Below are positions 8,273-17,443 of a DNA stretch of 64,000 nucleotides, piece after piece. A program made the position numbers and the translations under genes. The notes beneath the pieces were generated by a model. The model had not been told where the DNA came from, searched no databases, and saw nothing but the letters and a program-made list of their open reading frames with translations. Each line of letters opens with the position of its first letter. The stretch's first letter is position 1. The stretch comes from Siderastrea radians (taxonomy: Eukaryota; Cnidaria; Anthozoa; Scleractinia; Rhizangiidae), in the NCBI GenBank assembly GCA_964017195.1, contig OZ024897.1, positions 38,172,836-38,236,835 of the forward strand, in the 5' to 3' direction.

Positions 8273-9358
8273 ATGGAAAAAGTGTACTGTGTGAAAGAAG
8301 AACGTTATACACCAAATGTAAAGGGGACCGAAAAAGTTATAATCACAAAGAACAATCGAAAACTCTTGAAAGTAAAGTGCGCAAGTTGTGGAAAAATGAA
8401 ATCAAGTTTTTTTTCCGGGAAACTAGGTGAGCCCTCCCTTGCGGAGGGCAGTGGAATATTTGGCGATGTTGCTATGGCAGTTGGTGATCTTGCTATTACA
8501 AAAGGAATCCCATATATTACGAAAAAAGATGTTGAAGCTGGACGATATTACACTTCTGAAGTAATGAGAGACCCAAAACTGCAAAAGAAAGCAATAAATT
8601 ACACTCTTGACAAAGCCCGCCCAGTTATTCAAAAAGTTGGAAGTGAAATGTTAAATCAACTTTCAACTAAAGTTCGACCAAACCAACGTTACAAAACTGA
8701 CAGACCTGATTTGGATGGAGCTGGGTTTGATATACATGCAGCAATTGGAAAATTTCCGAAACCAAAAAAAGGTTGGACATTGCCGGGACATAATTTCACA
8801 GGGCCATATAACCCTCTTGAAAAGCAGGTGAAATACAACCCAGAAACGGGTGAAATTCTGGAAATATATCAACCACCAACAGGTGCAACAGATGCGATTG
8901 CTATGCAACATGATGTCGATTATGATGTTTGTTCCAACCGTGAAAAAAAGTATGGTGAAAATCTCAAAAAATGCAAACACAAAGCGGATAAAAAAATGGT
9001 GAAGTATCTTGACGCAGTTCCTTACAAACAGAGGCAGTGGGGCCATGCGGCTGCAAGAAATGCAATCAATGCTAAACAAAAGTTAGGGTTGGGTTTGAAA
9101 AAACAAAAAGGAACTGGTGCTTTGGATAAACCATTGGAAGTAGCGAAATTTGCTGAAACTTTGACAAAAAAAATGATTCCTTCCACAAAACATGTATTCG
9201 ATCGGTATTGGTCAGGTGATATTGCGAAAAATGCTTTCACAGGACCAACTGGTGTCACAAGCAAGAAATTTTGGACTCATCCAAAAAAAGGTACTGTCAT
9301 GCGTTTGGTGAAAAATCCTAAAACAGGCAAATATGAAAATGTTTATGAAGAACCTTGA
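8273..9358 (+). CDS. PLA2-domain virion protein with N-terminal zinc-hairpin remnant
   Basis: 361 residues, intact. A secreted-PLA2-like domain is visible: a calcium-loop-like LPGHNFTGPYNPL near residue 170 and the catalytic His-Asp in AIAMQHDVDYDVC near residue 212, resembling the PLA2 domain of parvovirus VP1 that breaches endosomes. The N terminus (residues 5-46) looks like a treble-clef or hairpin zinc motif with YCV..E in place of the expected CxxC and an intact CASC (40-43). The C-terminal third is basic, with FDRYWSGDIAKNAF. Such proteins occur in adintoviruses and cnidarian Polintons. It overlaps the convergent zinc-ribbon gene by 16 bases. Confidence 0.75.
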   Translation: MEKVYCVKEERYTPNVKGTEKVIITKNNRKLLKVKCASCGKMKSSFFSGKLGEPSLAEGSGIFGDVAMAVGDLAITKGIPYITKKDVEAGRYYTSEVMRDPKLQKKAINYTLDKARPVIQKVGSEMLNQLSTKVRPNQRYKTDRPDLDGAGFDIHAAIGKFPKPKKGWTLPGHNFTGPYNPLEKQVKYNPETGEILEIYQPPTGATDAIAMQHDVDYDVCSNREKKYGENLKKCKHKADKKMVKYLDAVPYKQRQWGHAAARNAINAKQKLGLGLKKQKGTGALDKPLEVAKFAETLTKKMIPSTKHVFDRYWSGDIAKNAFTGPTGVTSKKFWTHPKKGTVMRLVKNPKTGKYENVYEEP

Positions 9359-9897
9359 TTGGTTTTCAACCACCATTTATAAAACTCATGTTTTGCTTGC
9401 CGCCAACTTTCTAAGCTTTTTGGAAGGTGATTAGAAATAGATTCCATAATTTCTTTTTTCTTAGGCCAGCATTCAGAAGGTACTTTTTCAAAATAATTGT
9501 ACAGAAAATAGGGGCAGTTCACTGACTTGCCGGACATCTTCTGAAATTGAGCAATAACGTTACCAAGAAAATCTACCTCGCTGGAAGAAAACATTTCTTT
9601 AATGTTCCATTTTCGCAAAACACTTTTTAAATAATCATTATTCGTTGGAAGAGCAGTGGAACTTCTTCTCCAATTTTCTTCTTCAAAATATTCATAATCA
9701 TCACATTCAATCACTCTACCACATTTTTGACATGCACGACAGAACTCATTCACCACATAAATTAATTGCTCCTCGCATGAAGGACAACGATCAATCTTTT
9801 TTGATAACAGGCTTATTTCATTTTTTTTTTGCAACATTTCTTTAATCATTTTCGACGAAATTTTCTCACCTTGCAAACAACCAAACGGGTCGTCCAT
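9343..9897 (-). CDS. Zinc-ribbon protein, possibly VLTF3/TFIIB-like transcription factor
   Basis: 184 residues, intact. A four-cysteine zinc ribbon occupies residues 38-62 (CPSC...CRACQKCGRV), and an all-helical C-terminal domain with many Trp/Tyr/Phe follows (YLKSVLRKWNIKEMF, ESWRQAKHEFYKWW). A zinc ribbon plus a helical core-binding part is the layout of the viral late transcription factor 3 family and of TFIIB. The match is by architecture, so confidence is moderate. A late-gene activator would fit the uniform TATA-like promoters in the element. It is divergent from the integrase across a 22-base gap. Confidence 0.5.
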   Translation of the reverse strand: MDDPFGCLQGEKISSKMIKEMLQKKNEISLLSKKIDRCPSCEEQLIYVVNEFCRACQKCGRVIECDDYEYFEEENWRRSSTALPTNNDYLKSVLRKWNIKEMFSSSEVDFLGNVIAQFQKMSGKSVNCPYFLYNYFEKVPSECWPKKKEIMESISNHLPKSLESWRQAKHEFYKWWLKTNQGSS

Positions 9898-9908
9898 TTT
9901 TTATTGTG

Positions 9909-9920
9909 TATAGTATACAA
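9909..9920. promoter_or_regulatory. Shared bidirectional TATAGTATACAA motif
   Basis: It lies in the 22-base gap between divergent ATGs at 9897 (minus) and 9920 (plus). TGTATAGTATACA is almost a perfect palindrome, so both strands show a TATA-like motif. Confidence 0.6.
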
Positions 9921-10918
9921 TGAGCTCACGCGTTTTAAATAAGTTGTCAAAAATTTATTACAGCCCGCAAGGGTATTGGAAAGGGTTTGCAGCAATTAAG
10001 AAATTAGCCCAGGCAGCGAAAATCTCGGAAGATGTGGCTCAAAACTGGTTGATGAAGCAAGCTCTTTGGCAGGTTTATTTACCAGCCCCACGTTACATTC
10101 CAAGACCGAAATTTGATGTTCCTGTTCCAAACAAAGTTCACCAAGCCGATCTTCTGTATCTCCCACACGATCGCCCACCGCGCTCCCGTAAAACTTTTAA
10201 ATATGCTCTCACAGTGGTAGATGTGGCCTCTCGATACAAAGAGGCCGAACCGTTGGCCACAAAAGAGGCTAAAGAAGTTGCAGCTGCTCTGGAACGGATT
10301 TATAATCGTGGTCCTTTGAAGTGGCCGAAACTGCTTCAGGTCGATCCTGGTCGTGAGTTCATGGGTGCTGTGAATCAACTGCTTTCGAAACATAATGTTG
10401 AGGTTACACGTGGTCGTGTGGATATTCACCGTGATCAAGCTATCGTTGAAAGATTCAACCGCACCCTGGCTGAACGGCTGTTTGGACACCAATATGGGGT
10501 TGAAATGCGCCTCCCTGAGGGTCAGCGGTCCACTGCGTGGGTGACCCGACTGCCAGCTGTTATTTCAGCTTTGAATAAAGAAGTCACTCGACTGATTGGT
10601 CAAAAACCTGTTGATGCCATTAAAAAGAAAACTGTTCCATCCAAACCCTCAACACCTTATTTGAGACCCGTTGGTGTGAACGAAAAGAAGCTCCCCTCCG
10701 GTTTGAGTGTTCGCTATCTTTATCAACCCGGTGAACTTGAAGGTGGTCGGCGAAGAGCTACCGACCCAATCTGGTCTTTAAATGTTCACGAGATTGAAAA
10801 AATTATGATAAAACCAGACGCTCCGGTTATCTATTATTTGTTTGACGGACCAAAACGCTGGTTTGTCCGCGAAGAGCTTTTGGTTGTCCCTCCAGATACA
10901 CAACTACCACCAATCTAA
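9920..10918 (+). CDS. Polinton DDE integrase (rve)
   Basis: 332 residues, intact. The retroviral-type catalytic triad is Asp77 (VHQADLLYL), Asp142 (LQVDPGREF) and Glu177 (AIVERFNRT), with 34 residues between the last two. A helical N-terminal region precedes the core. The C-terminal segment (WSLNVHEIEKIMI, GPKRWFVREELLVVPPDTQLPP) is chromodomain-like, as is usual for Polinton integrases. The enzyme joins element ends to host DNA and makes 6-bp target duplications in this family. The start at 9920 is fixed by the TATAGTATACAA motif. Its last 20 codons are duplicated about 360 bases downstream. Confidence 0.9.
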   Translation: MSSRVLNKLSKIYYSPQGYWKGFAAIKKLAQAAKISEDVAQNWLMKQALWQVYLPAPRYIPRPKFDVPVPNKVHQADLLYLPHDRPPRSRKTFKYALTVVDVASRYKEAEPLATKEAKEVAAALERIYNRGPLKWPKLLQVDPGREFMGAVNQLLSKHNVEVTRGRVDIHRDQAIVERFNRTLAERLFGHQYGVEMRLPEGQRSTAWVTRLPAVISALNKEVTRLIGQKPVDAIKKKTVPSKPSTPYLRPVGVNEKKLPSGLSVRYLYQPGELEGGRRRATDPIWSLNVHEIEKIMIKPDAPVIYYLFDGPKRWFVREELLVVPPDTQLPPI

Positions 10919-11275
10919 CAATTGAGAAAGAAAGGATTGTACAGAGAGTTGCCAGAAACATTAAACGAAAAAATGAAGAAGAGCTATACGTGTTATGTGA
11001 ACACCTGGTGTTCGAATAATTTTGAATGAAAAAAATATTTAAATTAAGAATAAAATGGAAACGAATGTAAGACAATGTCTTCTAACACAAATGTGTGAAT
11101 TCTTAAAACAAACAAATCAAGAAGAAATTTTATAAAAATGTTGAAAAAAAACTTAGTTAATGATGAACCCACTGAAGAGGAAATATGTTTGGTTAAGCTT
11201 ACTCTTGAAAAGTTGCGAAATTTGTCCGTGTGCTTGCTTAATTGTCCCTCCAGATACCCAACTACCACCAGAAAA
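10919..11275 (+). other. Integrase-polymerase gap with duplicated integrase tail and small ORFs
   Basis: The gap starts after the integrase stop. A degenerate copy of the integrase 3' end lies at 11221-11283: TTGTCCCTCCAGATAC then CAACTACCACCA, as in 10884-10913. Between the copies are three short open stretches: 10921-11019 (helical, RVARNIKRKNEEELYVL, no ATG), 11055-11135 (26 residues from ATG, METNVRQCLLTQM) and 11138-11280. They look like pieces of one helical protein but cannot be joined with confidence. Confidence 0.55.
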
Positions 11276-14200
11276 CTAACAATGAAACTCGATCGGTTCT
11301 GTGTGTATGCCGTCCTCCAAGACCCAACGCTTGTCGTAATAAGCGCTTAGCCCAAGTTTTTCTTGCTCGTATGTGACTATTTCGCCATCTCGCATCCTGA
11401 AACCGATGTTTTTTGCCAAGTCCTTTTCACCTTCTAAGGCTTTTTTGAAGCGCTGCCACGAAATTTCGTTTTGTTTTTTTGACATTCCTTTCGTGCTGAA
11501 TTTATTTCCTTTTTCTTTATCAACAAAATAGCATTTGGCACATAGTGCAATCATTCGGCTTCCTTCGCACTCAAGTTTGAACAGACCTGGAGTACGACTG
11601 CTCCATGCGTCCCAAGCAAGCCAATTCTTCTTCTCTCTTTCAAAAGCTTCTCTCATTGCGGGTTTAACAACATCTTCAAGTTTTTCACCACTTATCGCCA
11701 TGTATAAGCTGTCTGTGTCCATCTGAATAAGCTCAAAATCTTTTCTGGCAACGAATTTGTCAATGAAGTCATAATAGAACTCAAGCATTCTGAGTTTGGC
11801 CAGTTGATAAACAGCAATTCCAACTTGATAAGGTCTTTTTATTTCGATTCTTGCTTTCTTGCTTTCAAGCTCATAGGCTTCACCTATTTCTTCAAGATCT
11901 GAGAAAAATGCGCTTCGCAAAGCCCTATCAACCTTTTTTTAATTTTCGTGAAAATAACGTTTTTTTGGTTTTCAAGGTTTTCTATCATTTTGCCATAAGC
12001 GCTGTTGCCAAGAAGCTTGAAAATATCAGCAAAAATGGTTTTGCTTTCTTCAATATCTCCAGTTCTTCTTGCTTCAGTCACTTCTTGAACAAACCAAGTG
12101 AATATTTTGCGGGGTTCATAATCGATTGTTCTGAAAACATTGCTTATAATAGCTCCATGGTCAAGATACCATTCCAGTAGCGGGGCATATAATAAAATTC
12201 TTTTGGCTGCCAAAGAGCCAACAAGCTTCTTTCCATTTCCACGGTTTCTTTTTGTTTGTTGCATGTAGTCAAGCATGTGTTCAGGAACAGCTTCAACAGG
12301 TACCTCCTGATTTTGAAAGAAGGGGCACATTTCTTCGAATTTTGGCCACAATTCTTTTGGGATAAAGATATCAACTTCTGCAAAACCAAACCATTTTTTT
12401 ATTTTTAAGCAATTGATGGATAAAAGGGGCAATGTCTTGATTGTAATGGACCACCTTTCCTTCCCCACAAGGCATATCTCTTAGCATCGTCGACAAATAT
12501 AACGCGTTTGCGTCATAACCCAAAATCTTTTTACAAATACTGGGTTTCTTTACTCTATGAGATCTTATTTTTGTCAAACCAGCCTCGTGATACCTTGTGA
12601 AAACAAGACTTGGACCGCCAACCAGTGAAGCATTCAACAACTCATACGCTTCCTTACAAGGGCTGAAAAGCTCTGCCCTTCTCTGAATGGCACCTCAAAG
12701 CAAATAAAGCATACTTACCCCTGGGATACTAACCGCGTCTTTTAAAATATCAATACCTTTGTTTTGGTAAAAATCAAGCATTTTTTCAAGAGCTTGAATT
12801 CCAGGAGCAACATCAAGGTTGTTGTAATACCTCAACCAGTCTGCAAAGGTTTTCATCCCGTTTTCTTTAAAAACCTTATTACATTCTTCCAATTCGCTTT
12901 TTGTTAGAATATAACCACCTTTCAATTTTGAATACCAATGCTCATGTTCTGGGAGCCCTTTAAAATCAAGCTTTTCCTGGCTGTCAAACCAGTCGTAAGG
13001 CAACCAAGATTTCCCTGGTTCACAGCCATAAGCTTTAACCCATTTTTCATAAGTTGTGCCGGGGGCTAAGTAATTGATTATATCAAGATTTTTGAAGTCT
13101 GAAGTCGACATGAACATTATTTTTCTTCCATTCTTGGCAACTTTAACCTTATCTTCTGTATCGGCCAAAACCTCTGCAAAATATTTTCTTATCAGATTTA
13201 AATCATACTTTCCAGAGTTGAAACCAAGAACAGGAACTTGATCACACCATTTCAAAATGTTACACCTTTGAGTTTTTGTCATATGACTCAAATCAGGCTT
13301 GAACTCTCTTCGAGCTTCAAGCCTGATTTTTTTGCCGCGCCTTTCAAGCTCTTCCATGAATTTGCGTATCAGAACGGCGGGGTCTCTTTCACATATATGG
13401 GTTGGTTCTCTTTCAAAACTGTCACCAATGCTGACAGAAACGGGGACATGTTTGTTTTCAATTGTCAACATGGTTGTCATTTTCTTTCTATAATTAACAT
13501 CTCCATAGGCTTCAAAGTCAAATATAATGAAGTGAGGATAACGCTTTTGTTGGATTTGCGGCAACTTGATTTCCAACAAATTCATTTTTCTTCTTTTCAC
13601 TTCGCAAGACCAAATTTCAACAACATTATAACCAGCGTCACGAAGTTTTTTTGTGAAATTAACTGTTGATTGATATCTTTCTTCCAGTGTTTGGACATGA
13701 TCAATAACTTCATCTCTGTAATAAGGGAAGCATCTTCGGCAACCATGCCAGTAACAACCGTGGTACTGAAAAACAGTTTTTGTTTCGCTGTGAAAACCAT
13801 CAACAGGTCTATTCTGAACAATTCTTTCCCCACCATGCCCACAAACGGCATGATGGATGTGTATACCGCGACTCTGTGATTCTTTTTCAAGCCAACGTAT
13901 TGCTTCATTCGAATCAGATTTTTTTGGATAGAAAGCTTTCTCGAACTCATTTTTCAAAAACTCAACTTTTTTATTTGCAAATACCATTCGAGTTACACCT
14001 TTTGAGCAACTGTAAGCGTGTCTGTCAAGATCACAAGATTTAGTAAATCTTGCATTACAATGCATACAGAAATAAACGTTTGCAATTTTTGAAATGTTTT
14101 TGATAAGAAAGGTATGGCCTTCAAACATGCCGATTGTGATTATTTTTTTTATTTTTTCTGACGGGATTTTTCTTAGATGCCAAACAACTTCACCATCTTT

Positions 14201-14984
14201 CAAAAGTTCTGGCTCATAAACACGAAAAGAAAACCAATCTTCGATTTTTTTGGGAAAGATTAAAATGAAACTCAACGTCCTCAAGCTGATCCAAAGAGGT
14301 TTTTGGGAAATCTTTTGGTGGAGCTTTGAGTTTGAAAAAACTCATAGCTAACAACCTTGCAGCTGATGTGCAACGATCTGGTCGGGCACGATTATGAACG
14401 GCCATGTAACGCCAAAGACAAAGATTGTCGTTATAAGTATCAAGAGCAAACATATTCCTCCCGTGAGAAAGATTTCGCAGCCAATCGGGCAATTGTCCTG
14501 CCCCCAAAAGAGGTTTGTTATCAAGCACGACCTATATATCGACGTTAAGAAATCCTTCAAAAACCCATTTCGTGTCTGGTCTTTCAACAGAGTCATAGTC
14601 AAGACGAACCTTTTCGCGCTCACGCAACCATTTTCGCGCGTTTTCAAGCTTATTGATCCATGGAGAGCCGCCGTCCTTTGCGTAATATTGCTGTAAAATA
14701 TCGTCATTTTCGATATTTCGCAGTTGGTATTGGAAAACATATTTCATATAAAATGATCTTGAAACACTCTCTTTTATCAATTGCATGAAAGCTGCAGTGA
14801 GATCAAAATCAATATCCTTTGAAAAACGCCACCTTATAGAACGTCGACCGTGTGTTTTTTCAACACCATGAAAGACTTTAATATCATGAAATTGTTTTGA
14901 ATCAAATGAAGCTAATCGTTCCAAAGTTTCTAATGTTTCATTATCAAGCTCTTCCATTATTGCTTTTTGCATTTTTTGAGCCAT
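11276..14984 (-). pseudogene. Protein-primed family B DNA polymerase (pPolB), multiply broken
   Basis: Reading from the ATG at 14984 on the minus strand, the parts in order are: an N-terminal region, a zinc-finger-like segment (CMHCNARFTKSCDLDRHAYSC), exonuclease motif DFEA (about 13510), motif A GYDANALYLS (about 12500), motif B GNSAYGK (about 11990-12010) and motif C DTDS (11708-11719), ending naturally at 11276. Roughly 1,230 codons fit a Polinton polymerase. Lesions are an in-frame TAG at 14532-14534, a frameshift in the T7 run 14245-14251, an in-frame TGA at 12695-12697 (consistent with CGA to TGA), and frameshifts in the seven-base runs near 12397 and 11936. All catalytic motifs survive, but no single frame does. 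It would replicate the element using a terminal protein primer. Confidence 0.92.
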
Positions 14985-15000
14985 CGGGGAAGGAGATACA

Positions 15001-15010
15001 TAATATATTG
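15001..15010 (-). promoter_or_regulatory. TATA-like promoter motif
   Basis: CAATATATTA on the minus strand, 16 bases upstream of the polymerase ATG at 14984. Confidence 0.45.
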
Positions 15011-15054
15011 CGTTTGTTCAATTGGTATATTTTTTTCCGAGAAGGTATCAAACG

Positions 15055-15228
15055 AGTAGTAATAAAAGCGTCAAACAAATACTACCTGTTGTCAGTGGTT
15101 TATTTAAGAATTTTAAAACTCCCACCAATAACATGCGACGCAGGAGCTTGTTATTGGTGGGAGTTTTAAAATTCTTAAATAAACCTCTCACAATCAGGTG
15201 GTATTTGTTTGACACTTTTATTATTACT
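15055..15228. repeat. 174-bp palindrome forming the right terminus of the Polinton
   Basis: The arms 15055-15132 and 15150-15228 are near-perfect inverted copies around a 17-base loop. Outer ends are AGTAGTAATAAAAG and, inverted, AGTAATAATAAAAG. The AG...CT termini match the Polinton end rule. The right outer end abuts the truncated zinc-finger gene at 15229. The left arm would then be an inverted second copy of the terminus inside the element. Confidence 0.7.
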
Positions 15229-16078
15229 GCCCCCTAGCATCCAAAGTTTCAATGTCTAGATCTTGTGTCCACTGCAGTCTCATCATCTTTGCCACCGTCT
15301 TGCGCGCTCGTTTAAGGTACAGCTCCGTTGAGGACAAATTTCGAAGAACTGTGTCTGATGCGCCGTTTATTTTTCTGAAGTCGATTAATTCGGAGATCGC
15401 ATCAATGTAGCCCAATCAGCCACCGTGTCCGAGTTTGCATTCATCTTGCAAGTAGTCGATAAACTTGAACAACAGACTATGAGAACACAGGCTAAAGTCC
15501 AGCACTTCAAAACTCAATTCCTCTTCATCTTGGCAGCAAAATTTGAGAAATTTAAAGCATCTCTTGGCTATCTGCTGAGCTGCACGATCTTTCTTGCAGC
15601 CCCCACCACTTCCAGTCAACCATTTCGTGAATAACTCGCCAATTTGGCTGGAAACTGAAAACGAAGGCATTACCCTGGCAGTTTGTTTTGTGATTTCACC
15701 CGATGTATCATCATCGGCAAGTTCTTTGGTACTCGAAATGTCGAGTTTTTCGTCAAAGAAAAAGAACCAACTGTGATTGGTGTTCACATGTTTCCTGCAG
15801 CCACGTTGACTTTTAAATCCATCGTGACACGCCTGTATCGGACAGTGATACAAGCTATCTGTTTCTTCTTTTCCCAAGTGAAGCCGTTTTGGTTTTGGTG
15901 ATGAGCCATCAATTTTCGAGACAACAACAACAAGAAGAAGCTTTATTACCAAAAAGAAAAAGAAAAAAAAGTCAAACTTTACAATATAATATATTAATAC
16001 AAAAAAGAGGTAATGTTTACTCAGGATAACTGTAAAGTTAACCCAGTCAACCTTACCCTTTTTGTTCATGTCGGACAT
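15229..16078 (-). pseudogene. Zinc-finger gene remnant truncated by the Polinton end
   Basis: The minus-strand frame contains a C2H2-like finger (YHCPIQACHDGFKSQRGC..H....H) and then a helical domain (RCFKFLKFCCQDEEELSFEV, FKFIDYLQDECKLGHGG). An in-frame TGA at 15416-15418, probably a CGA to TGA change, is followed by continued coding (LGYIDAISELIDFRK, ARKTVAKMMRLQWTQDLDIE) as far as the palindrome at 15228. I recognise the second part as a repetitive cnidarian protein family, but I cannot name a function. The helical part could be a recombinase core-binding-like domain (weak). A possible first exon (ATG at 16078, donor GGTAAGG near 16054) precedes an open but low-complexity stretch. Confidence 0.55.
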
Positions 16079-16510
16079 CTGAGTGATTCACACAATTTGT
16101 TCCACTTACATAAATAGTGAACAAAACAAAAAGGCGACAAAAAAACAATGGCTGCATTGTGCAAGTTTAAACTTTCCCCAACCTGCCCCAACTTGCTCCT
16201 GCTTGCTCAGGCATGTGTCTGCTTGCCACTGTTCATTATTCTTAAGTAAGTTTACAAATTTAAGGTGATATATGGCGTTGGTGCGATTATATTTAACCTT
16301 GCCCGGGCAAGTCTATAGGGCCTCGAAAAGTCTTTAAAAATCTGCTATTGACTCTGCTTCATGTTGTTTGAAACTTAAAACGCTACACCAAATGTGTTTG
16401 CCAATTAAAAAGCGATAAAATCATAGATGGCAAGAAAAGAAGAATGTTTCTGTTGAACAAGGTGTACAAAGGAACTGCCATTTCTAAATAGGAACCATTT
16501 TACATAAATA
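16079..16510. other. Non-coding spacer
   Basis: AT-rich. It includes a short C-rich stretch with repeated ACTTGCT/GCTTGC words at about 16180-16230. No coding region or element is recognised. Confidence 0.4.
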
Positions 16511-16925
16511 GGAACTAATGGTTAGGAACAAACTGTTCCACCTGCCAATAAAAAGGAACATTTCGTTCAAAACGGAACCGTTAATGGGAACAATTGTTCC
16601 TCAAGTGAATAAAAAGGAACCAATTTTTCAAAGCAGGAACAATGTTAGAAAGGAACAAACGTTCCTTTACAAAAAAAAAGGAACGTAATTAATTGGGAAC
16701 CAAAGTTCCTCGTGTCAGCATAAAGGAACAGCCACTCCAAAAGGGAACACATTAATAGGAACAATTGTTCGTCAAGCGATTAAAAAGGACCAAAATGATA
16801 AAAGAGGAACAATATCATTGGGAACACCTGTTCCTAGGCCACTCATTTAGGAACAAAAAGTTCCTTTCAATGTTAAAAATTCGGAACAAAAGGTTCTTTT
16901 TAGCTCTAAATGAACACTTTGTTCC
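16511..16925. repeat. Array of GGAAC...GTTCC palindromes, about 31-bp period
   Basis: GGAAC recurs near 16511, 16525, 16555, 16587, 16616, 16652, 16680, 16696, 16725, 16757, 16821, 16850, 16883 and 16912, mostly 29-36 bases apart. Many are halves of a 14-15-bp palindrome, for example GGAACAAACTGTTCC (16525), GGAACAATTGTTCC (16587), GGAACACCTGTTCC (16821) and GGAACAAAAAGTTCC (16850). Spacers are AT-rich and often contain AATAAAAA. The units are too diverged for a young satellite, yet the palindromic cores are kept. Confidence 0.7.
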
Positions 16926-17329
16926 TATTTTTAACAGCAATTTGTTCCTTTTGATGCTAGAAGGACCACTCCAAAGAGGAAAAATCATCTCTTAATCGGA
17001 ACGTTCCCAAAGCAAAAATGGGGACAGTGCTCAAAAATAAAGTAAGTTAAAAAGCCACTTAAAGGATGAATAAAACATGCCAAAGCATCTTATGACTCTC
17101 TATACTGAACAGATACAACAGCCAAAATTTGATTGATAAAATCATGCTAGAACATGTTCAAATTTGGAAGTAAAAATTTTGGGAAACGTAGAAGATATCT
17201 TTCTCCAGCTGGGGACACGCACTGCAGGTAATAATTCCGTACTTGTGGACAATACAACAACAATACTTTATTTAATCATGCAACAGGAACAACAAATTCA
17301 AGACCCTGTCCTGGCAACAGTCTGGTTGT

Positions 17330-17443
17330 TATGTGAAATAAAGAATGCTGGCTGTACGTGTTGAAAATGATTAAAATTAAATTTCTTAAAACATAACAAT
17401 GCTATCCTCATGATACTCTGTGCACTGCGTGTGATGACAACAG
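17330..17443 (+). other. Candidate non-coding first exon of POMK-like gene A
   Basis: A segment conserved in all four units ends at a strong donor, GACAACAG then GTAAGTGTG (17444). It has no open frame. It lies about 1.9 kb before the coding exon, whose acceptor is TTTTTCATTAG (ending 19341). The 5' limit is approximate. Confidence 0.45.

Larger units (their letters stand above)
1..15228. mobile_element. Polinton/Maverick (adintovirus-like) self-synthesising DNA transposon, left end outside window
   Basis: A contiguous block of virus-like genes on both strands holds the diagnostic Polinton set: DDE integrase (9920-10918), protein-primed family B DNA polymerase (14984-11276, minus), adenain-type protease (7817-8266), FtsK/HerA ATPase (3629-2998, minus), major capsid (5809-7076) and penton-like protein (4603-5364). 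The right end is placed at 15228, where a palindrome with AG...CT termini abuts an unrelated gene remnant; Polinton termini characteristically begin with AG. The left terminal repeat is not visible, so the element starts before base 1. Many genes carry stops or frameshifts, so this copy is probably non-autonomous, although some indels sit at homopolymers and could be assembly errors. Confidence 0.92.

Noticed and set aside
16511..16925. CRISPR-like array
   Set aside because: Repeats are short palindromes with variable centres and unequal spacers of AT-rich DNA in an animal genome; no cas genes.
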